Shown here: positions 44,570-53,588 of the stretch, piece after piece
Numbering within the stretch: the first letter of the stretch is position 1
How the letters are laid out: every line of letters begins with the position of its first letter
Assembly (NCBI RefSeq): GCF_015767635.1
Contig: NZ_CP065230.1
Location: 3,844,001-3,908,000, forward strand
DNA: 64,000 nucleotides
Direction: 5' to 3'
Origin: Halomonas sp. A40-4
GTDB taxonomy: Bacteria; Pseudomonadota; Gammaproteobacteria; Pseudomonadales; Halomonadaceae
Program-made: the position numbers and the translations under genes
The notes under the pieces: model-generated
The model's database searches: none
What the model saw: only the letters and a program-made list of their open reading frames with translations
What the model was told of the DNA's origin: nothing

Positions 44570-44986
44570 ATGACCGTGATGACCGTCGAACAGATCGAAC
44601 ACTTTCTCGATGAGGTCTTTCCCCAGCGCATGGGCAGGATTGAAAGCGTGGGAGAGATGAGCGCTACGATGCGCCTGACGATTGGTAACGAGCACCTGCG
44701 ACCGGGCCCACGCGTTTCCGGCCCTACCATGATGGGCTTTGCCGATGTGGCCATGTATGTGGCCATTCTGGCGCAGATTGGCCCGGAGCCGATGGCCGTG
44801 ACCAGCGACCTGAACTGCCACTTCCTACGCGCCGCCTCCGGCGATCACGACATCATCGCCCACGCCAAGCTGATCAAGCTCGGCCGCCGCCTGGCGGTGG
44901 GCGAGGTACAGATCGTCTCCACTGCCGATGAAACCAAACCGGTCATCCACGTTACCGCCAGCTATGTGCTGCCGGATAAACCGTGA
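44570..44986 (+). CDS. PaaI-family hotdog thioesterase
   Basis: A 138-residue single hotdog-fold protein. It has the helix-turn SGPTMMGFADVAMYVAILAQIGPEPMAVTSDLNCHFLRAA, typical of the PaaI/YdiI thioesterase group, with the conserved Asp in FADVAMY. It probably hydrolyses an acyl-CoA in the cytoplasm; the substrate is unknown. AAGGA lies 8 bases before the ATG. Convergent with the DUF411 gene, 12 bases away. Confidence 0.85.
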   Translation: MTVMTVEQIEHFLDEVFPQRMGRIESVGEMSATMRLTIGNEHLRPGPRVSGPTMMGFADVAMYVAILAQIGPEPMAVTSDLNCHFLRAASGDHDIIAHAKLIKLGRRLAVGEVQIVSTADETKPVIHVTASYVLPDKP

Positions 44987-44998
44987 CGCGACCTTCAA

Positions 44999-45442
44999 TC
45001 ACGGCTCAAGCGTCATAAAGGGTGCGTCTTCCTGGTCGGTAAAGGTATACACCTCATAGGGTTCGCTCTGAGGCCCTGGCATGCCCGGCGTGCCGATGGG
45101 CATACCGGCCAGGCCGATACCACCGACGTCAGGCTGCTCGTCAAACAGCTTTGTGACGGCTTCCATCGGCACATGCCCCTCAATCCAGTACTCACCCATC
45201 TCGATGGTGTGGCAGGCGCCAAGTCCATAGGGCACGCCCGCCTGCTGCTTGATCTCGCCGAGTTGAGCATCATCGACAATGGTGACGTCAACGCCCTGTT
45301 CTTCCAGGTGGCGCGCGTACTCATCGCAGCAGCCGCACTGGGGATTTTTGTAGAGCGTGGCTTCATCGGGCAGCGCGGCCTGGGCCGAGGTGGCACCGAG
45401 AAGCAATGCGCTGGATAGCAGCGAGGCAGTTAAACGGTTCAT
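44999..45442 (-). CDS. DUF411 periplasmic metal-binding protein
   Basis: A 147-residue exported protein with signal peptide 1-22 (TSAQA). The mature part starts with a thioredoxin-like segment TLYKNPQCGCCDEYARHLEEQG holding C36, C38 and C39, followed by GACHTIEMGEYWIEGHVPMEAV and GLAGMPIGTPGMPG. This is the DUF411 pattern, often encoded with copper-resistance genes and thought to bind Cu. Its start overlaps the stop of the preceding small membrane-protein gene by 4 bases. A CueR-like promoter precedes the pair, supporting copper or silver control. Confidence 0.9.
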   Translation of the reverse strand: MNRLTASLLSSALLLGATSAQAALPDEATLYKNPQCGCCDEYARHLEEQGVDVTIVDDAQLGEIKQQAGVPYGLGACHTIEMGEYWIEGHVPMEAVTKLFDEQPDVGGIGLAGMPIGTPGMPGPQSEPYEVYTFTDQEDAPFMTLEP

Positions 45443-45588
45443 GAGGGATCTCCCTTTGAGGTACGGCTAAACAAATATTTTGCCAGCGCGGCGATACTCA
45501 AGCCTACCAGCAGCAGAAAAGCCAGCGGCATCAACCAACCAAACCAACCCATGGAGCTCATCAAAGCAAAACAATCTGCGTTCATCAT
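45439..45588 (-). CDS. small single-span membrane protein in the DUF411 operon
   Basis: A 49-residue protein with one membrane helix (about 13-33, WLMPLAFLLLVGLSIAALAKYLF) and a Met/Cys-containing N-terminus MMNADCFALMSSMGW that could bind a soft metal. The ATG at 45588 follows GGGA by 8 bases and lies about 25 bases after the predicted transcription start; longer in-frame readings would begin inside the promoter. It overlaps the DUF411 gene by 4 bases. No named family recognised. Confidence 0.7.
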   Translation of the reverse strand: MMNADCFALMSSMGWFGWLMPLAFLLLVGLSIAALAKYLFSRTSKGDPS

Positions 45589-45619
45589 GGCAAATTTCCC
45601 GATCAGTGGGCACGACCGA

Positions 45620-45651
45620 AGCTTACAACCCTGGGGTTGCCCCAAGGTCAA
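45620..45651 (-). promoter_or_regulatory. MerR/CueR-type promoter for the DUF411 operon
   Basis: On the minus strand a TTGACC -35 (45651-45646) and a TAAGCT -10 (45625-45620) are 20 bases apart, an overlong spacer as in MerR-family promoters. A dyad of ACCTTGGGG and CCCCAGGGT (8 of 9 pairs, three-base centre CAA) fills the spacer, as in CueR-controlled copA promoters. Confidence 0.7.
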
Positions 45652-45846
45652 GTGACCGTTGCGAACAGCTAACTGCGGCCACCAATACGTTTGATCGACA
45701 TATCACCGACCAAGCGCCGGTCATGTTAATCTGCTCAGCTCCGCCAAGGTTGCCGTTTCAAACGCTATTAAACAAATCTATTACAGATCACAAGCTATGT
45801 GCCGATATTAGATATATTCAACAGCCAAAGGGTCTGCGGTCTATAA

Positions 45847-48354
45847 ATGCTAATCAATTTTTTGTCAGACCCTGGCGCCTTAAATGCGGTTCAGGGAGAA
45901 CACGATACTTTCCTGGTACTGGTTTCTTGGCTGGTGGCCCTTGCAGCTTCATACGCTGGCCTGGATATCATCAAGCTGGTGAGAAAGGGATCTAACCCTT
46001 TGTGGCGCTTGGGTTGGCTTTTCGCCGGGGCCAGCGCCATGGGGTTGGGCATTTGGAGCATGCACTTTATTGGCATGCACGCCTATCAGCTTGATTTTCC
46101 TGTAAGCCATGCACCGGGACTTACCCTGATATCCATTGTGCCCGCCATTCTGGGTAGCTTTGGCGTGATGGTCGCACTTTCCCATGAAAGACCGCCGCAC
46201 CGAACGCTTCTACTGGCAGGTGTCGGCCTTGGTGTCGGCATCGGGCTAATGCACTACAGCGGCATGGCCGCCATGCGTATGCCAGCTGAGCTGCATCACG
46301 CCCCGGGTCTGTTCGTGGTCTCACTGCTGGTCGCAGTGAGCTTAGGCATGTCGTGCGTCTATGCCTACCGCCTATGCCAGCACGAGTGGGGCATAAAACG
46401 CGCCAGAACCTGTGCCTTCATTGCGGCGCTGTGTTTCGCCACTGCCGTCTGTGGGATGCATTACGTGGCCATGCAGGCTGCCTGGTTTGTGCCTACTCCG
46501 GATGCCGTGGCACCTTCGGTATCGCCAGCCTCCCACTGGATTATTTTCCTTATTAGTGGCGCTGCCGTATTGACCGCCATACTCGCGTTAGTCGCCACCC
46601 GCGTACAGCGTCGCCTGCATGACAGCGAGCGCCATGAACACATGACACAGACGCGCCTGCTCGAAGTCATTTCTGCACTGCAGGATAGCGTGATACTGCT
46701 CGATGAACAGGCCCGGATTCGCCTCTGCAACGCAGCGTTTGAACGGTTGATGGGTCTCAGCAGCCAGCAGCTTGAAGGCATGTCCGTCTCACAACTTGAC
46801 TACGCCGAAGAAGGCCGCGAACTCAGCCAGCACATACGCCAAGCATTGGAAAAAAAGGGCGAATGGAGCGGCATGATCACCGCCCTGGATGCCAACGGTG
46901 AAGGCTTTCCCGCCTGGCTGAGCGTTAGCCGCGTCACCTATGCTGACAGTAACGACCGTGACTACGTCGCGCTGCTCAGCGACCGCTCGAAAGAACAGCA
47001 GGCCCAGGAGCGTATTCGCCACCTCGCCTATCACGACATACTGACAGAGCTTCCCAACCGTCGGGCGCTGCAGGAGCGCCTCGCCGAGATAGGCACGTCA
47101 AGGACGCCTACCCACCCGTACGCTTTTTTGGCGCTGTTTGATATTGACCGCTTCAAGGTACTCAACGACAGCCTGGGGCAAGACATTGGCGATGAGCTGC
47201 TACGCCAACTGGGCGAGCGCCTTCAACAATGGGTAGAGGCTGAGTGGCAGGTCGCCAGGCTGGACGGCAACGAGTTTGCCCTGGTGGGAACACTTGCCTG
47301 CCGAGAAGCTCCCAACGCCGAGCAGGAAATGATGCGTCTCATTGATGAGATAGTGGCGTCGCTGACCGCTGGCTACCTGCTAAAAGGCCATCCCTATCCG
47401 TGCAAGCTTAATGTTGGCGTGCTTATCTTCCAGCCCCTCGACCGGGAACCGACACCGCAGCTGTTCAAACGAGCCGGTCTGGCCCTGCTGGAAGCCAAAC
47501 GCCAGCGGGATGGGAAACCTAGACTCTTTCAACAAGCACAGGAAGACGAGCTGGAAGAGCGCTTAAGCCTTGAGCGCGAACTGCGACACGCGATTGACCA
47601 CAATGAGCTATGCCTTTATCTCCAACCTCAGGTCGATGCCGACAGGCAAGTGATTGGCGCTGAAGCCCTGGTTCGCTGGCAGCACCCTGAGCGCGGCATG
47701 ATTTCACCAGGGCACTTTATCCCCATCGCCGAGGAGACCGGGCTTATTCTGCCATTGGGGCACTGGGTATTGCAGGAAGGCTGCCGATTGCTGGGCGAGT
47801 GGCGTCATGTCCCCGGGCTTCAAGGGCTTCAGCTATCATTGAATGTCAGTGTGCGTCAGTTCCAGCAGCCTGACTTTGCCGACCAGGTGCTGTCGGTCAT
47901 TCAACAACATGATGTGCCCTCCGAACGATTGACACTGGAGCTTACCGAATCACTGCTATTAAGCGACCCCGAGGGCACCATCAAAAAGATGCAGCAGCTA
48001 CAACATGAGGGTGTCAGCTTTGCTCTGGATGACTTCGGCACGGGTTATTCATCGCTGGCCTACCTCAAGGTATTGCCCCTCGACACGCTTAAAATCGACA
48101 TTGCCTTCGTCAGAGATCTGGCCCTGGGGATGCAAGCCACGCCGATTGCCGCGACCATCATCGCCCTTGCACAAAGCCTGGGGCTCAGGGTGGTGGCCGA
48201 AGGCGTGGAAACCGATGACCAACGCTTGGTGCTCGCTCAACTGGGCTGCCATATCTATCAGGGCTTTCTGTTTGGACGCCCCTGCACGGCGGCAGCTCTA
48301 TCAAGCGCCATACTCGAAGACGGTCCAGCAGGCCACGCCAACCTTGCTCAATAA
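45847..48354 (+). CDS. MHYT-PAS-GGDEF-EAL cyclic-di-GMP phosphodiesterase
   Basis: An 835-residue inner-membrane signalling protein. An MHYT sensor of about seven helices (1-245) has the three motifs MHFIGMH, MHYSGMAAM and MHYVAMQ, proposed to bind copper or a diatomic gas. A PAS domain (about 275-385) precedes a GGDEF domain whose active site reads DGNEF (473-477). The EAL domain has intact EALVRW (606-611), ELTES, DDFGTGYSSL, KID and AEGVE. The degenerate GGDEF suggests that it no longer makes c-di-GMP but may bind GTP; the EAL domain looks catalytically competent. The net role should be c-di-GMP breakdown under MHYT/PAS control. The ribosome site at the ATG is weak. Confidence 0.9.
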   Translation: MLINFLSDPGALNAVQGEHDTFLVLVSWLVALAASYAGLDIIKLVRKGSNPLWRLGWLFAGASAMGLGIWSMHFIGMHAYQLDFPVSHAPGLTLISIVPAILGSFGVMVALSHERPPHRTLLLAGVGLGVGIGLMHYSGMAAMRMPAELHHAPGLFVVSLLVAVSLGMSCVYAYRLCQHEWGIKRARTCAFIAALCFATAVCGMHYVAMQAAWFVPTPDAVAPSVSPASHWIIFLISGAAVLTAILALVATRVQRRLHDSERHEHMTQTRLLEVISALQDSVILLDEQARIRLCNAAFERLMGLSSQQLEGMSVSQLDYAEEGRELSQHIRQALEKKGEWSGMITALDANGEGFPAWLSVSRVTYADSNDRDYVALLSDRSKEQQAQERIRHLAYHDILTELPNRRALQERLAEIGTSRTPTHPYAFLALFDIDRFKVLNDSLGQDIGDELLRQLGERLQQWVEAEWQVARLDGNEFALVGTLACREAPNAEQEMMRLIDEIVASLTAGYLLKGHPYPCKLNVGVLIFQPLDREPTPQLFKRAGLALLEAKRQRDGKPRLFQQAQEDELEERLSLERELRHAIDHNELCLYLQPQVDADRQVIGAEALVRWQHPERGMISPGHFIPIAEETGLILPLGHWVLQEGCRLLGEWRHVPGLQGLQLSLNVSVRQFQQPDFADQVLSVIQQHDVPSERLTLELTESLLLSDPEGTIKKMQQLQHEGVSFALDDFGTGYSSLAYLKVLPLDTLKIDIAFVRDLALGMQATPIAATIIALAQSLGLRVVAEGVETDDQRLVLAQLGCHIYQGFLFGRPCTAAALSSAILEDGPAGHANLAQ

Positions 48355-48469
48355 TTAATCGTTGTACTTTCCTCATTGTTGCAAATACAATTTGTACAAT
48401 TAATGTACAATAACTGTTTATATTTAGCAATCACAGGCGCTTCTCATAATAGGCAAGGACACTATAACA

Positions 48470-49972
48470 ATGGCAGATGCATCCCTTTCCAACCATATAG
48501 CACGCACCGACAGGCTCATGTGGTTGCCACTAGGCTTTATCGTTTTGTTATGCGTGGTGGTGGGTATTTTCACCCAAACCCTGTTACTTACTTTCATTGC
48601 AGGCTTGATTACCCTACCGCTGACGTACATTGTCCAACACCGATGGCACGGTCACCTTCTTAATGGGTTCGTCAAAGCCGCTGTAATGATGGCCTGGTCG
48701 GCCGTACTGATCGAGCAAAGTGGTGGGTTGATCGAAGCCCACTTCAGTATCTTTATCTTGCTCGCCGTCTTGATTCTTTACAGCGACTGGCGGGTTATTG
48801 CCTTTGGTGGACTGGTGATCGCGCTACATCACACCTTGTTTACCTGGCTTCAATACCAGGGGGTGGTTCAGCTGTATACCAGTATGGGCGACATGCAAAG
48901 CATGACAGAGGGGAGCAGCAGTCACGGCTTTGCAGATTTACTCTACTGCTTGCTAATGCATGGCGGTGCCGTCGTGGTTCAGGTGGTCATTCTCGGCTAC
49001 CTGGCCAAGGTGCTGGAAAGCATGGTGAAAGAAGGCCTTTACGTCAGCCGCTTTGCCGTCGCCGCTGGTGCCGGCAATTTGGATATGGCCTTTAGCGACC
49101 AACAACAGAAGTTACCCGCAGTTGCCGCCGTCGTTAACATGCGCGACCAGGTTGCTGAGAGTTTGCGCAAAACCCAAGCGACGGCCAGCCACGTCACTGA
49201 CTACAGTCAGCAGCTTTTTGTTGCCCAAGAACAACTACGCACGCAAACAGCGCGCAACAGCAGTCAAACTGAGCGTATCTCCACCAGTACCGCAGAACTC
49301 GCTGCGACGACACGCGAAACCGCCGAAGAATCACAGCAAATTCGCAAACTGGCCACTCATGCTGAAAAGGTCGCGCGCCAAAACGGCGAGCAAGTTGAAG
49401 AGATGCGCGAAATGATGCGCCTGCTAAAACACCACGCAAGCAACATTCACGAAATGCTGAGCGAAATTGATAACATTACCTTCCAGACCAACCTTCTGGC
49501 ATTGAATGCCTCCGTGGAAGCTGCTCGAGCGGGTGAGCACGGGCGAGGCTTCGCCGTGGTGGCTAACGAAGTTCGTACGCTGTCGAAGAATACCCAGAAC
49601 ACCGCGTCTCGGATACGCCAGACTATCGCCGACACCACTGATCAGGTCTCACAAGGCGTTGACCAAACATCCACCATCGCCAATACCACCCAGTCACTTA
49701 TACAAAGCTTCGAGCAAGTAGCAATTCGCTTGACCAATATGGATAACGCCGTCCAGCAGCAGCACCAGGGCGTTGAAGAGTTAGAGCAAAGTGTTAACGA
49801 AATTTATAATGCATTGGAGCTTTCCCGCGAAGCGGTGGATAACTCGCATCGCATGGCAGAACAGCTCTCCGATACGGCAGACACCATGATGCAAGCAGTG
49901 AGTGGTTTCACACTTCCGTCCCCTTCCTCACTGACCAACAAGCAAATGCTTATCGCGCCTGCCGCGGCCTAA
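48470..49972 (+). CDS. methyl-accepting chemotaxis protein with polytopic sensor
   Basis: A 500-residue receptor without a periplasmic ligand domain. Six membrane helices fill about 15-195, with conserved His residues in [13 protein letters not shown] and [11 protein letters not shown] linker leads to a signalling domain with the tip [34 protein letters not shown]. No HAMP domain is obvious. Such receptors usually sense energy state, redox or a membrane-soluble cue. It is encoded right after the MHYT protein and may respond to the same type of signal; that is inference. Confidence 0.88.
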   Translation: MADASLSNHIARTDRLMWLPLGFIVLLCVVVGIFTQTLLLTFIAGLITLPLTYIVQHRWHGHLLNGFVKAAVMMAWSAVLIEQSGGLIEAHFSIFILLAVLILYSDWRVIAFGGLVIALHHTLFTWLQYQGVVQLYTSMGDMQSMTEGSSSHGFADLLYCLLMHGGAVVVQVVILGYLAKVLESMVKEGLYVSRFAVAAGAGNLDMAFSDQQQKLPAVAAVVNMRDQVAESLRKTQATASHVTDYSQQLFVAQEQLRTQTARNSSQTERISTSTAELAATTRETAEESQQIRKLATHAEKVARQNGEQVEEMREMMRLLKHHASNIHEMLSEIDNITFQTNLLALNASVEAARAGEHGRGFAVVANEVRTLSKNTQNTASRIRQTIADTTDQVSQGVDQTSTIANTTQSLIQSFEQVAIRLTNMDNAVQQQHQGVEELEQSVNEIYNALELSREAVDNSHRMAEQLSDTADTMMQAVSGFTLPSPSSLTNKQMLIAPAAA

Positions 49973-50061
49973 ACGCCAATCGTATTTAGCTGCTTAACCT
50001 TTCGACGGCCCTTATCGGGCTGTTGAGCGGTCAAGTATGCCTCAAAGGCTTGACCTGAAGG

Positions 50062-50141
50062 CAACACCAAGGGCTATGTTTATAAGAGTCAGGGTTTACA
50101 AGAGCTATGGTTTACAAGAGCTATGGTTTTTAGGCGCTATG
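50062..50141. repeat. 16-bp tandem repeat in an intergenic region
   Basis: Two exact units GTTTACAAGAGCTATG (50094 and 50110) are flanked by a related unit on each side (GTTTATAAGAGTCAGG at 50078, GTTTTTAGGCGCTATG at 50126), and a partial unit ending AAGGGCTAT precedes them. It lies in the 206 bases between the chemoreceptor gene and the glutaredoxin-MauE gene; no other feature is seen there. Confidence 0.8.
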
Positions 50142-50178
50142 CCTATCGCCCTGTTCAGGCAAAAATAAGGAGGTTGCC

Positions 50179-50934
50179 ATGCCATCATCAACACACCCAA
50201 TCGCGCGGGTTTACCGGATGAAAACCGCCGAGCACATGTGTCCGTTCGGCTTGAAGACGGTTGATTTACTCAAACGCAAAGGCTTTGAGGTTGACGACCA
50301 TACGCTGACATCCCGCGATGAGATTGACGCCTTTAAAGCCCAAGAGAAAGTAGACACCACGCCTCAGGCATACATCGGTGATCAACGTATCGGCGGCTAC
50401 GAAGAGCTGCGTGAGCATTTGGGGATGAGCGTTCCCAACGCCAAAGGTACGACTTACCGGCCGGTGCTGGCGATTTTCGCCACAGCAATGCTGATTGGCT
50501 TGGCTATTAGCTGGGCCGCCCAGGGTTCGTTAATCACGGCGCGCATGCCGGAATACGCAGTTGCCACCGCCATGGTATTGCTGGGCCTGCAAAAGCTTCA
50601 GGATGTCGAAAGTTTCAGCAGCATGTTCTTGAATTACGACCTGCTGGCCCAGCGCTATGTCCCCTACAGCTATTTTTACCCCTACGCCGAAACGCTGGCG
50701 GGTCTTCTGATGCTGGCGGGCGCACTTATCTGGCTGGCCGCGCCGCTCGCGCTGTTTGTCGGCACCGTCGGGGCAGTATCGGTGTTCAAGGCGGTCTATA
50801 TCGACAAGCGCGAGCTGAAATGTGCCTGCGTAGGCGGCAACAGCAATGTACCACTGGGCTTTGTTTCGCTCACCGAAAACCTGGTGATGATCGCCATGGG
50901 GCTGTGGATGCCGCTGCGTATGCTAGCGGGGTAG
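50179..50934 (+). CDS. glutaredoxin-MauE fusion membrane protein
   Basis: A 251-residue two-part protein. Residues 8-82 are a glutaredoxin fold with a single active-site Cys (C21 in EHMCPFGLKT), the cis-proline DTTPQAYI and GGYEEL. Residues about 95-250 form four membrane helices of the MauE/DoxX type, with a CAC pair in KRELKCACVGGNSNVPLGF. Stand-alone MauE helps make disulfides in methylamine dehydrogenase, and this fused type probably moves electrons between cytoplasmic thiols and membrane or periplasmic partners. A strong AAGGAGG precedes the ATG. Substrate unknown. Confidence 0.85.
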   Translation: MPSSTHPIARVYRMKTAEHMCPFGLKTVDLLKRKGFEVDDHTLTSRDEIDAFKAQEKVDTTPQAYIGDQRIGGYEELREHLGMSVPNAKGTTYRPVLAIFATAMLIGLAISWAAQGSLITARMPEYAVATAMVLLGLQKLQDVESFSSMFLNYDLLAQRYVPYSYFYPYAETLAGLLMLAGALIWLAAPLALFVGTVGAVSVFKAVYIDKRELKCACVGGNSNVPLGFVSLTENLVMIAMGLWMPLRMLAG

Positions 50935-51113
50935 GGTCGGTTTCAAGCCTAAAAGGGGCCACCCCCAAGTGCCTACAGCCGCGATGAGGGACAAAAATTT
51001 ACCGTTGGGGTGATTGCCCCGCTAATCAAAGTCTATATAGTCTTAGTTATATAAAGAAAAAGACCTATATCGTGAAAATAGGCGAATAATAATTAATAAC
51101 TGAGGCATTTCAC

Positions 51114-52856
51114 ATGGTGGCTCCTACCCTGCACGAAAATCCCTCGGCAAGCGTGATTCGCTCACTGCTTCAGCATGCCCATGAGCTATCTATATATTCC
51201 AGTGACATGCCCTATGTCTTGAAGGCAGAGGTTATTGAGTTGAACCTGGGTAATGGGCGCATGGTACTGGAGGTGGAATACGCTGGATCAGATATTGAGC
51301 GCTACCTAACCAGCGACAGCCTAAGCTTTGACCTGGAAGCGCTGAAAGGGCCCCATGCCACTGAGCGCGAGACCTATAGCCTCAGTAATGTTGCCGTCAA
51401 GCTGCTCAAAACAGACAGTACGCTGTATTGCCTGGAGTGCCAGCTACCGGAAACAGTTTTCGTTAAAGAAAACCGGGGCGCCGTTCGAATCCCCTTTATT
51501 CTGGGCATGCAAACCCGTGTTGGCATTGAGGTCTATTCGCATGAACTCAATGTGCCAGGCAGGCTACGTAACCTGTCTATCGGGGGCTGCATGGTCGACA
51601 TTGATCTGGCAGACAGTATCGCCATGGGCGTTGATCAAGCAATACCCGGGGTAACGCTTTCGTTTCCCAACGGCGATAGCTTTTTTAGCGAAGGCAATAT
51701 CCGCCATATACGCCCCTTCGGCCACCACGGCTATGCAGTGATCGGTATTCAGTTCACCCATCTATCGACGTCCCAGACGGAATCCCTGTTCCACTACGTG
51801 AATGAGTCAGAACGAGAGGTCGCCTACCGTACCGGTACGAACGACAAAATGGTCTATCACTCCCCCTTGTTTATTCCAGGTACGAAGGAGAAGAAGATCC
51901 AGCAACGCGAAGCTCAAGAACGGCATAAGCACGCTCACCAGTCGCCCATGGAGCGCGGTGTAATGGACGTCTCTCATCAGCTGCAAGTGGGCCTGATGTA
52001 CATGAACACCCGCCAGATGTTTCCGGCTGAAATCTTCTACGATTGCGTCGATACCCTGCGTTATCTTGTCGAACAGGATCGCAAGACCTTCCTTTATGCC
52101 CTGGCGTTTTTGCGCAATGAGCCAGACTGGGTTAGACACGCCGTGCAGGTGACCGGTCAACTCATCGATATGCTGGTGATTCGCGACCCGCATGCCCCCC
52201 AGGTGCGAGGGGCTGCACTGGGTGCTTTGCTGCACACCATGGGCAAGCCACTGCTGATCAGCGAGCAGTTGCCGTCGCTCAAGGTGAACATGACCCCGGC
52301 ACAGAAGGATATTCTCAGCGGCCATGTCCAGCAGCTACTTGATAAGCTGCATGAGCTGAACTGGACCCCCAGCCCCATCTGCCGCGATGTGATCGAGAAT
52401 GCCAACGAGCGCCTGGACGGTTCCGGCTACCCGGCGGGCAAGCGAGGTGAACAGCTATCGGAAACGGTTAGGCTCGTATCCGTCATCAAGGCGATTAACA
52501 AACTGCTTCATACGCGTAACGGTGTCCCACCACGAGCGCCCATTGATGCCTACCGTAGGATTCATGAAACAGACGCCGCCTACGACAAAACCGTTCTGGT
52601 GGAATATATCCAAACCTATGGCCTGTACCCGATTGGTAGCTTGGCCAAGTTCTCGGGTGGCTTCCTTGCCTGGGTCATGGACATCAACGGCAAGGGCATG
52701 CCAAGCCAGGTTCACGTGGTCAAGAACCTGCGCTTTCCTGACACCAACATCAGCAGCGTCATCACCCATGGTGACTTATCGCAGATCGGCAAGCTAGAAG
52801 GCATCGTCAACCCCCTGGATTATGGGGTGGGCGTGCTGAAAAATCAGCCCCTATAG
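51114..52856 (+). CDS. PilZ protein with degenerate HD-GYP domain
   Basis: A 580-residue soluble protein. A YcgR-N-like region (about 20-110) precedes a PilZ domain whose c-di-GMP motifs are intact: R121 and R125 (RxxxR) and N153-x-S155-x-x-G158. A charged linker (about 255-285) leads to an HD-GYP-like domain (about 300-500). Its HD pair is H374-T375 in LLHTMGK instead of HD, and the HHE motif is lost, though DGSGYP (residues 435-440) remains. So it probably binds c-di-GMP through PilZ, but the HD-GYP part should lack phosphodiesterase activity. Its 3' end overlaps the convergent DUF423 gene by 50 bases. Confidence 0.85.
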   Translation: MVAPTLHENPSASVIRSLLQHAHELSIYSSDMPYVLKAEVIELNLGNGRMVLEVEYAGSDIERYLTSDSLSFDLEALKGPHATERETYSLSNVAVKLLKTDSTLYCLECQLPETVFVKENRGAVRIPFILGMQTRVGIEVYSHELNVPGRLRNLSIGGCMVDIDLADSIAMGVDQAIPGVTLSFPNGDSFFSEGNIRHIRPFGHHGYAVIGIQFTHLSTSQTESLFHYVNESEREVAYRTGTNDKMVYHSPLFIPGTKEKKIQQREAQERHKHAHQSPMERGVMDVSHQLQVGLMYMNTRQMFPAEIFYDCVDTLRYLVEQDRKTFLYALAFLRNEPDWVRHAVQVTGQLIDMLVIRDPHAPQVRGAALGALLHTMGKPLLISEQLPSLKVNMTPAQKDILSGHVQQLLDKLHELNWTPSPICRDVIENANERLDGSGYPAGKRGEQLSETVRLVSVIKAINKLLHTRNGVPPRAPIDAYRRIHETDAAYDKTVLVEYIQTYGLYPIGSLAKFSGGFLAWVMDINGKGMPSQVHVVKNLRFPDTNISSVITHGDLSQIGKLEGIVNPLDYGVGVLKNQPL

Positions 52857-53253
52857 CCACCCCACCCAGCACCAGCCAGCCTGCCACCAGCAGCAGCCCG
52901 CCGATGGGGGTCACAATACCCAGACTAAGCCCCGCCAGTGCCATCAGATAAAGCGAGCCTGAAAAACCGGCAATACCCAGACTCCAAAGCGCCAGCACCC
53001 AGTGCTGCCCCGCTACTGGGCAGCTGCTGCGCCATACCAGTACTGCCAGCATGGCCAGCGTATGCCAAGCCTGGTAGCGTACCCCGGTCTCCACAGCACT
53101 GATAAGTTCGGCGCTGGCACGTGTCTCGAGGCCATGGGCCGCATAGGCCCCCAACAACACCATCAACGCGCCTGAAAACGCTACCCCAAGCCACCACACT
53201 TTATCTGTTCGCTGCACCTTGCTCTCCTTATCTACCGATTGATCGGTTTTCAT
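52807..53253 (-). CDS. DUF423 (YgdD family) membrane protein
   Basis: A 148-residue protein with four membrane helices and the family pattern GALMVLLGAYAAHGL, TGVRYQAWHTLAMLAV, AGFSGSLYLMALAG and TPIGGLLLVAGW. Function is unknown. The chosen start at 53253 gives a short charged N-terminus; a GTG at 53274 is also possible, and neither has a strong ribosome site. Its last 50 bases overlap the end of the PilZ/HD-GYP gene on the other strand. Confidence 0.87.
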   Translation of the reverse strand: MKTDQSVDKESKVQRTDKVWWLGVAFSGALMVLLGAYAAHGLETRASAELISAVETGVRYQAWHTLAMLAVLVWRSSCPVAGQHWVLALWSLGIAGFSGSLYLMALAGLSLGIVTPIGGLLLVAGWLVLGGVAIGADFSARPPHNPGG

Positions 53254-53298
53254 TGTGCAGTTTAACGCTGCCACATACCTTGCGCGGCGCGAAACCGC

Positions 53299-53304
53299 TA
53301 CAAT
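53299..53304 (+). promoter_or_regulatory. candidate -10 element for thiS-thiG
   Basis: TACAAT (5 of 6 to consensus) lies 54 bases before the thiS start; the -35 region is weak. No TPP riboswitch features were seen in this leader. Confidence 0.3.
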
Positions 53305-53358
53305 GGAGGGTGTCTACACTCACACGTTTTGTTGCACACAATGGGACGCGCCCAGTTT

Positions 53359-53580
53359 ATGTCTACCTCTAATGAGTCGATAAAACTTACCCTCAACGGT
53401 GATCCACGCTCCCTCGCCGCGGGTGCGACGGCGGCAGACCTTGTGGAAGAATTAGGGCTCAGTGGCCGCCGTATTGCCGTTGAGATCAACGAAGAAATCG
53501 TGCCCAAAAGCCAGCTTGCCGACACCCGCCTGGCCGATGGCGACCATATTGAGGTCGTCCACGCTATTGGCGGCGGCTAA
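53359..53580 (+). CDS. thiS: sulfur carrier protein ThiS
   Basis: A 73-residue ubiquitin-fold protein ending in the required Gly-Gly (IGGG), whose C-terminal glycine is adenylated and then thiocarboxylated to give sulfur for the thiazole ring of thiamine. The core [26 protein letters not shown] and [15 protein letters not shown] is typical. Start at 53359; an in-frame ATG at 53341 would add six residues. thiG follows 8 bases later, and the two proteins work together. Confidence 0.93.
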   Translation: MSTSNESIKLTLNGDPRSLAAGATAADLVEELGLSGRRIAVEINEEIVPKSQLADTRLADGDHIEVVHAIGGG

Positions 53581-53588
53581 AGGAATCC

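Noticed and set aside
50062..50141. CRISPR-like array
   Set aside because: The units are directly adjacent with no spacers, and there are no cas genes. It is a simple tandem repeat.
53254..53358. TPP riboswitch before thiS
   Set aside because: The leader is short and lacks the conserved CTGAGA block.
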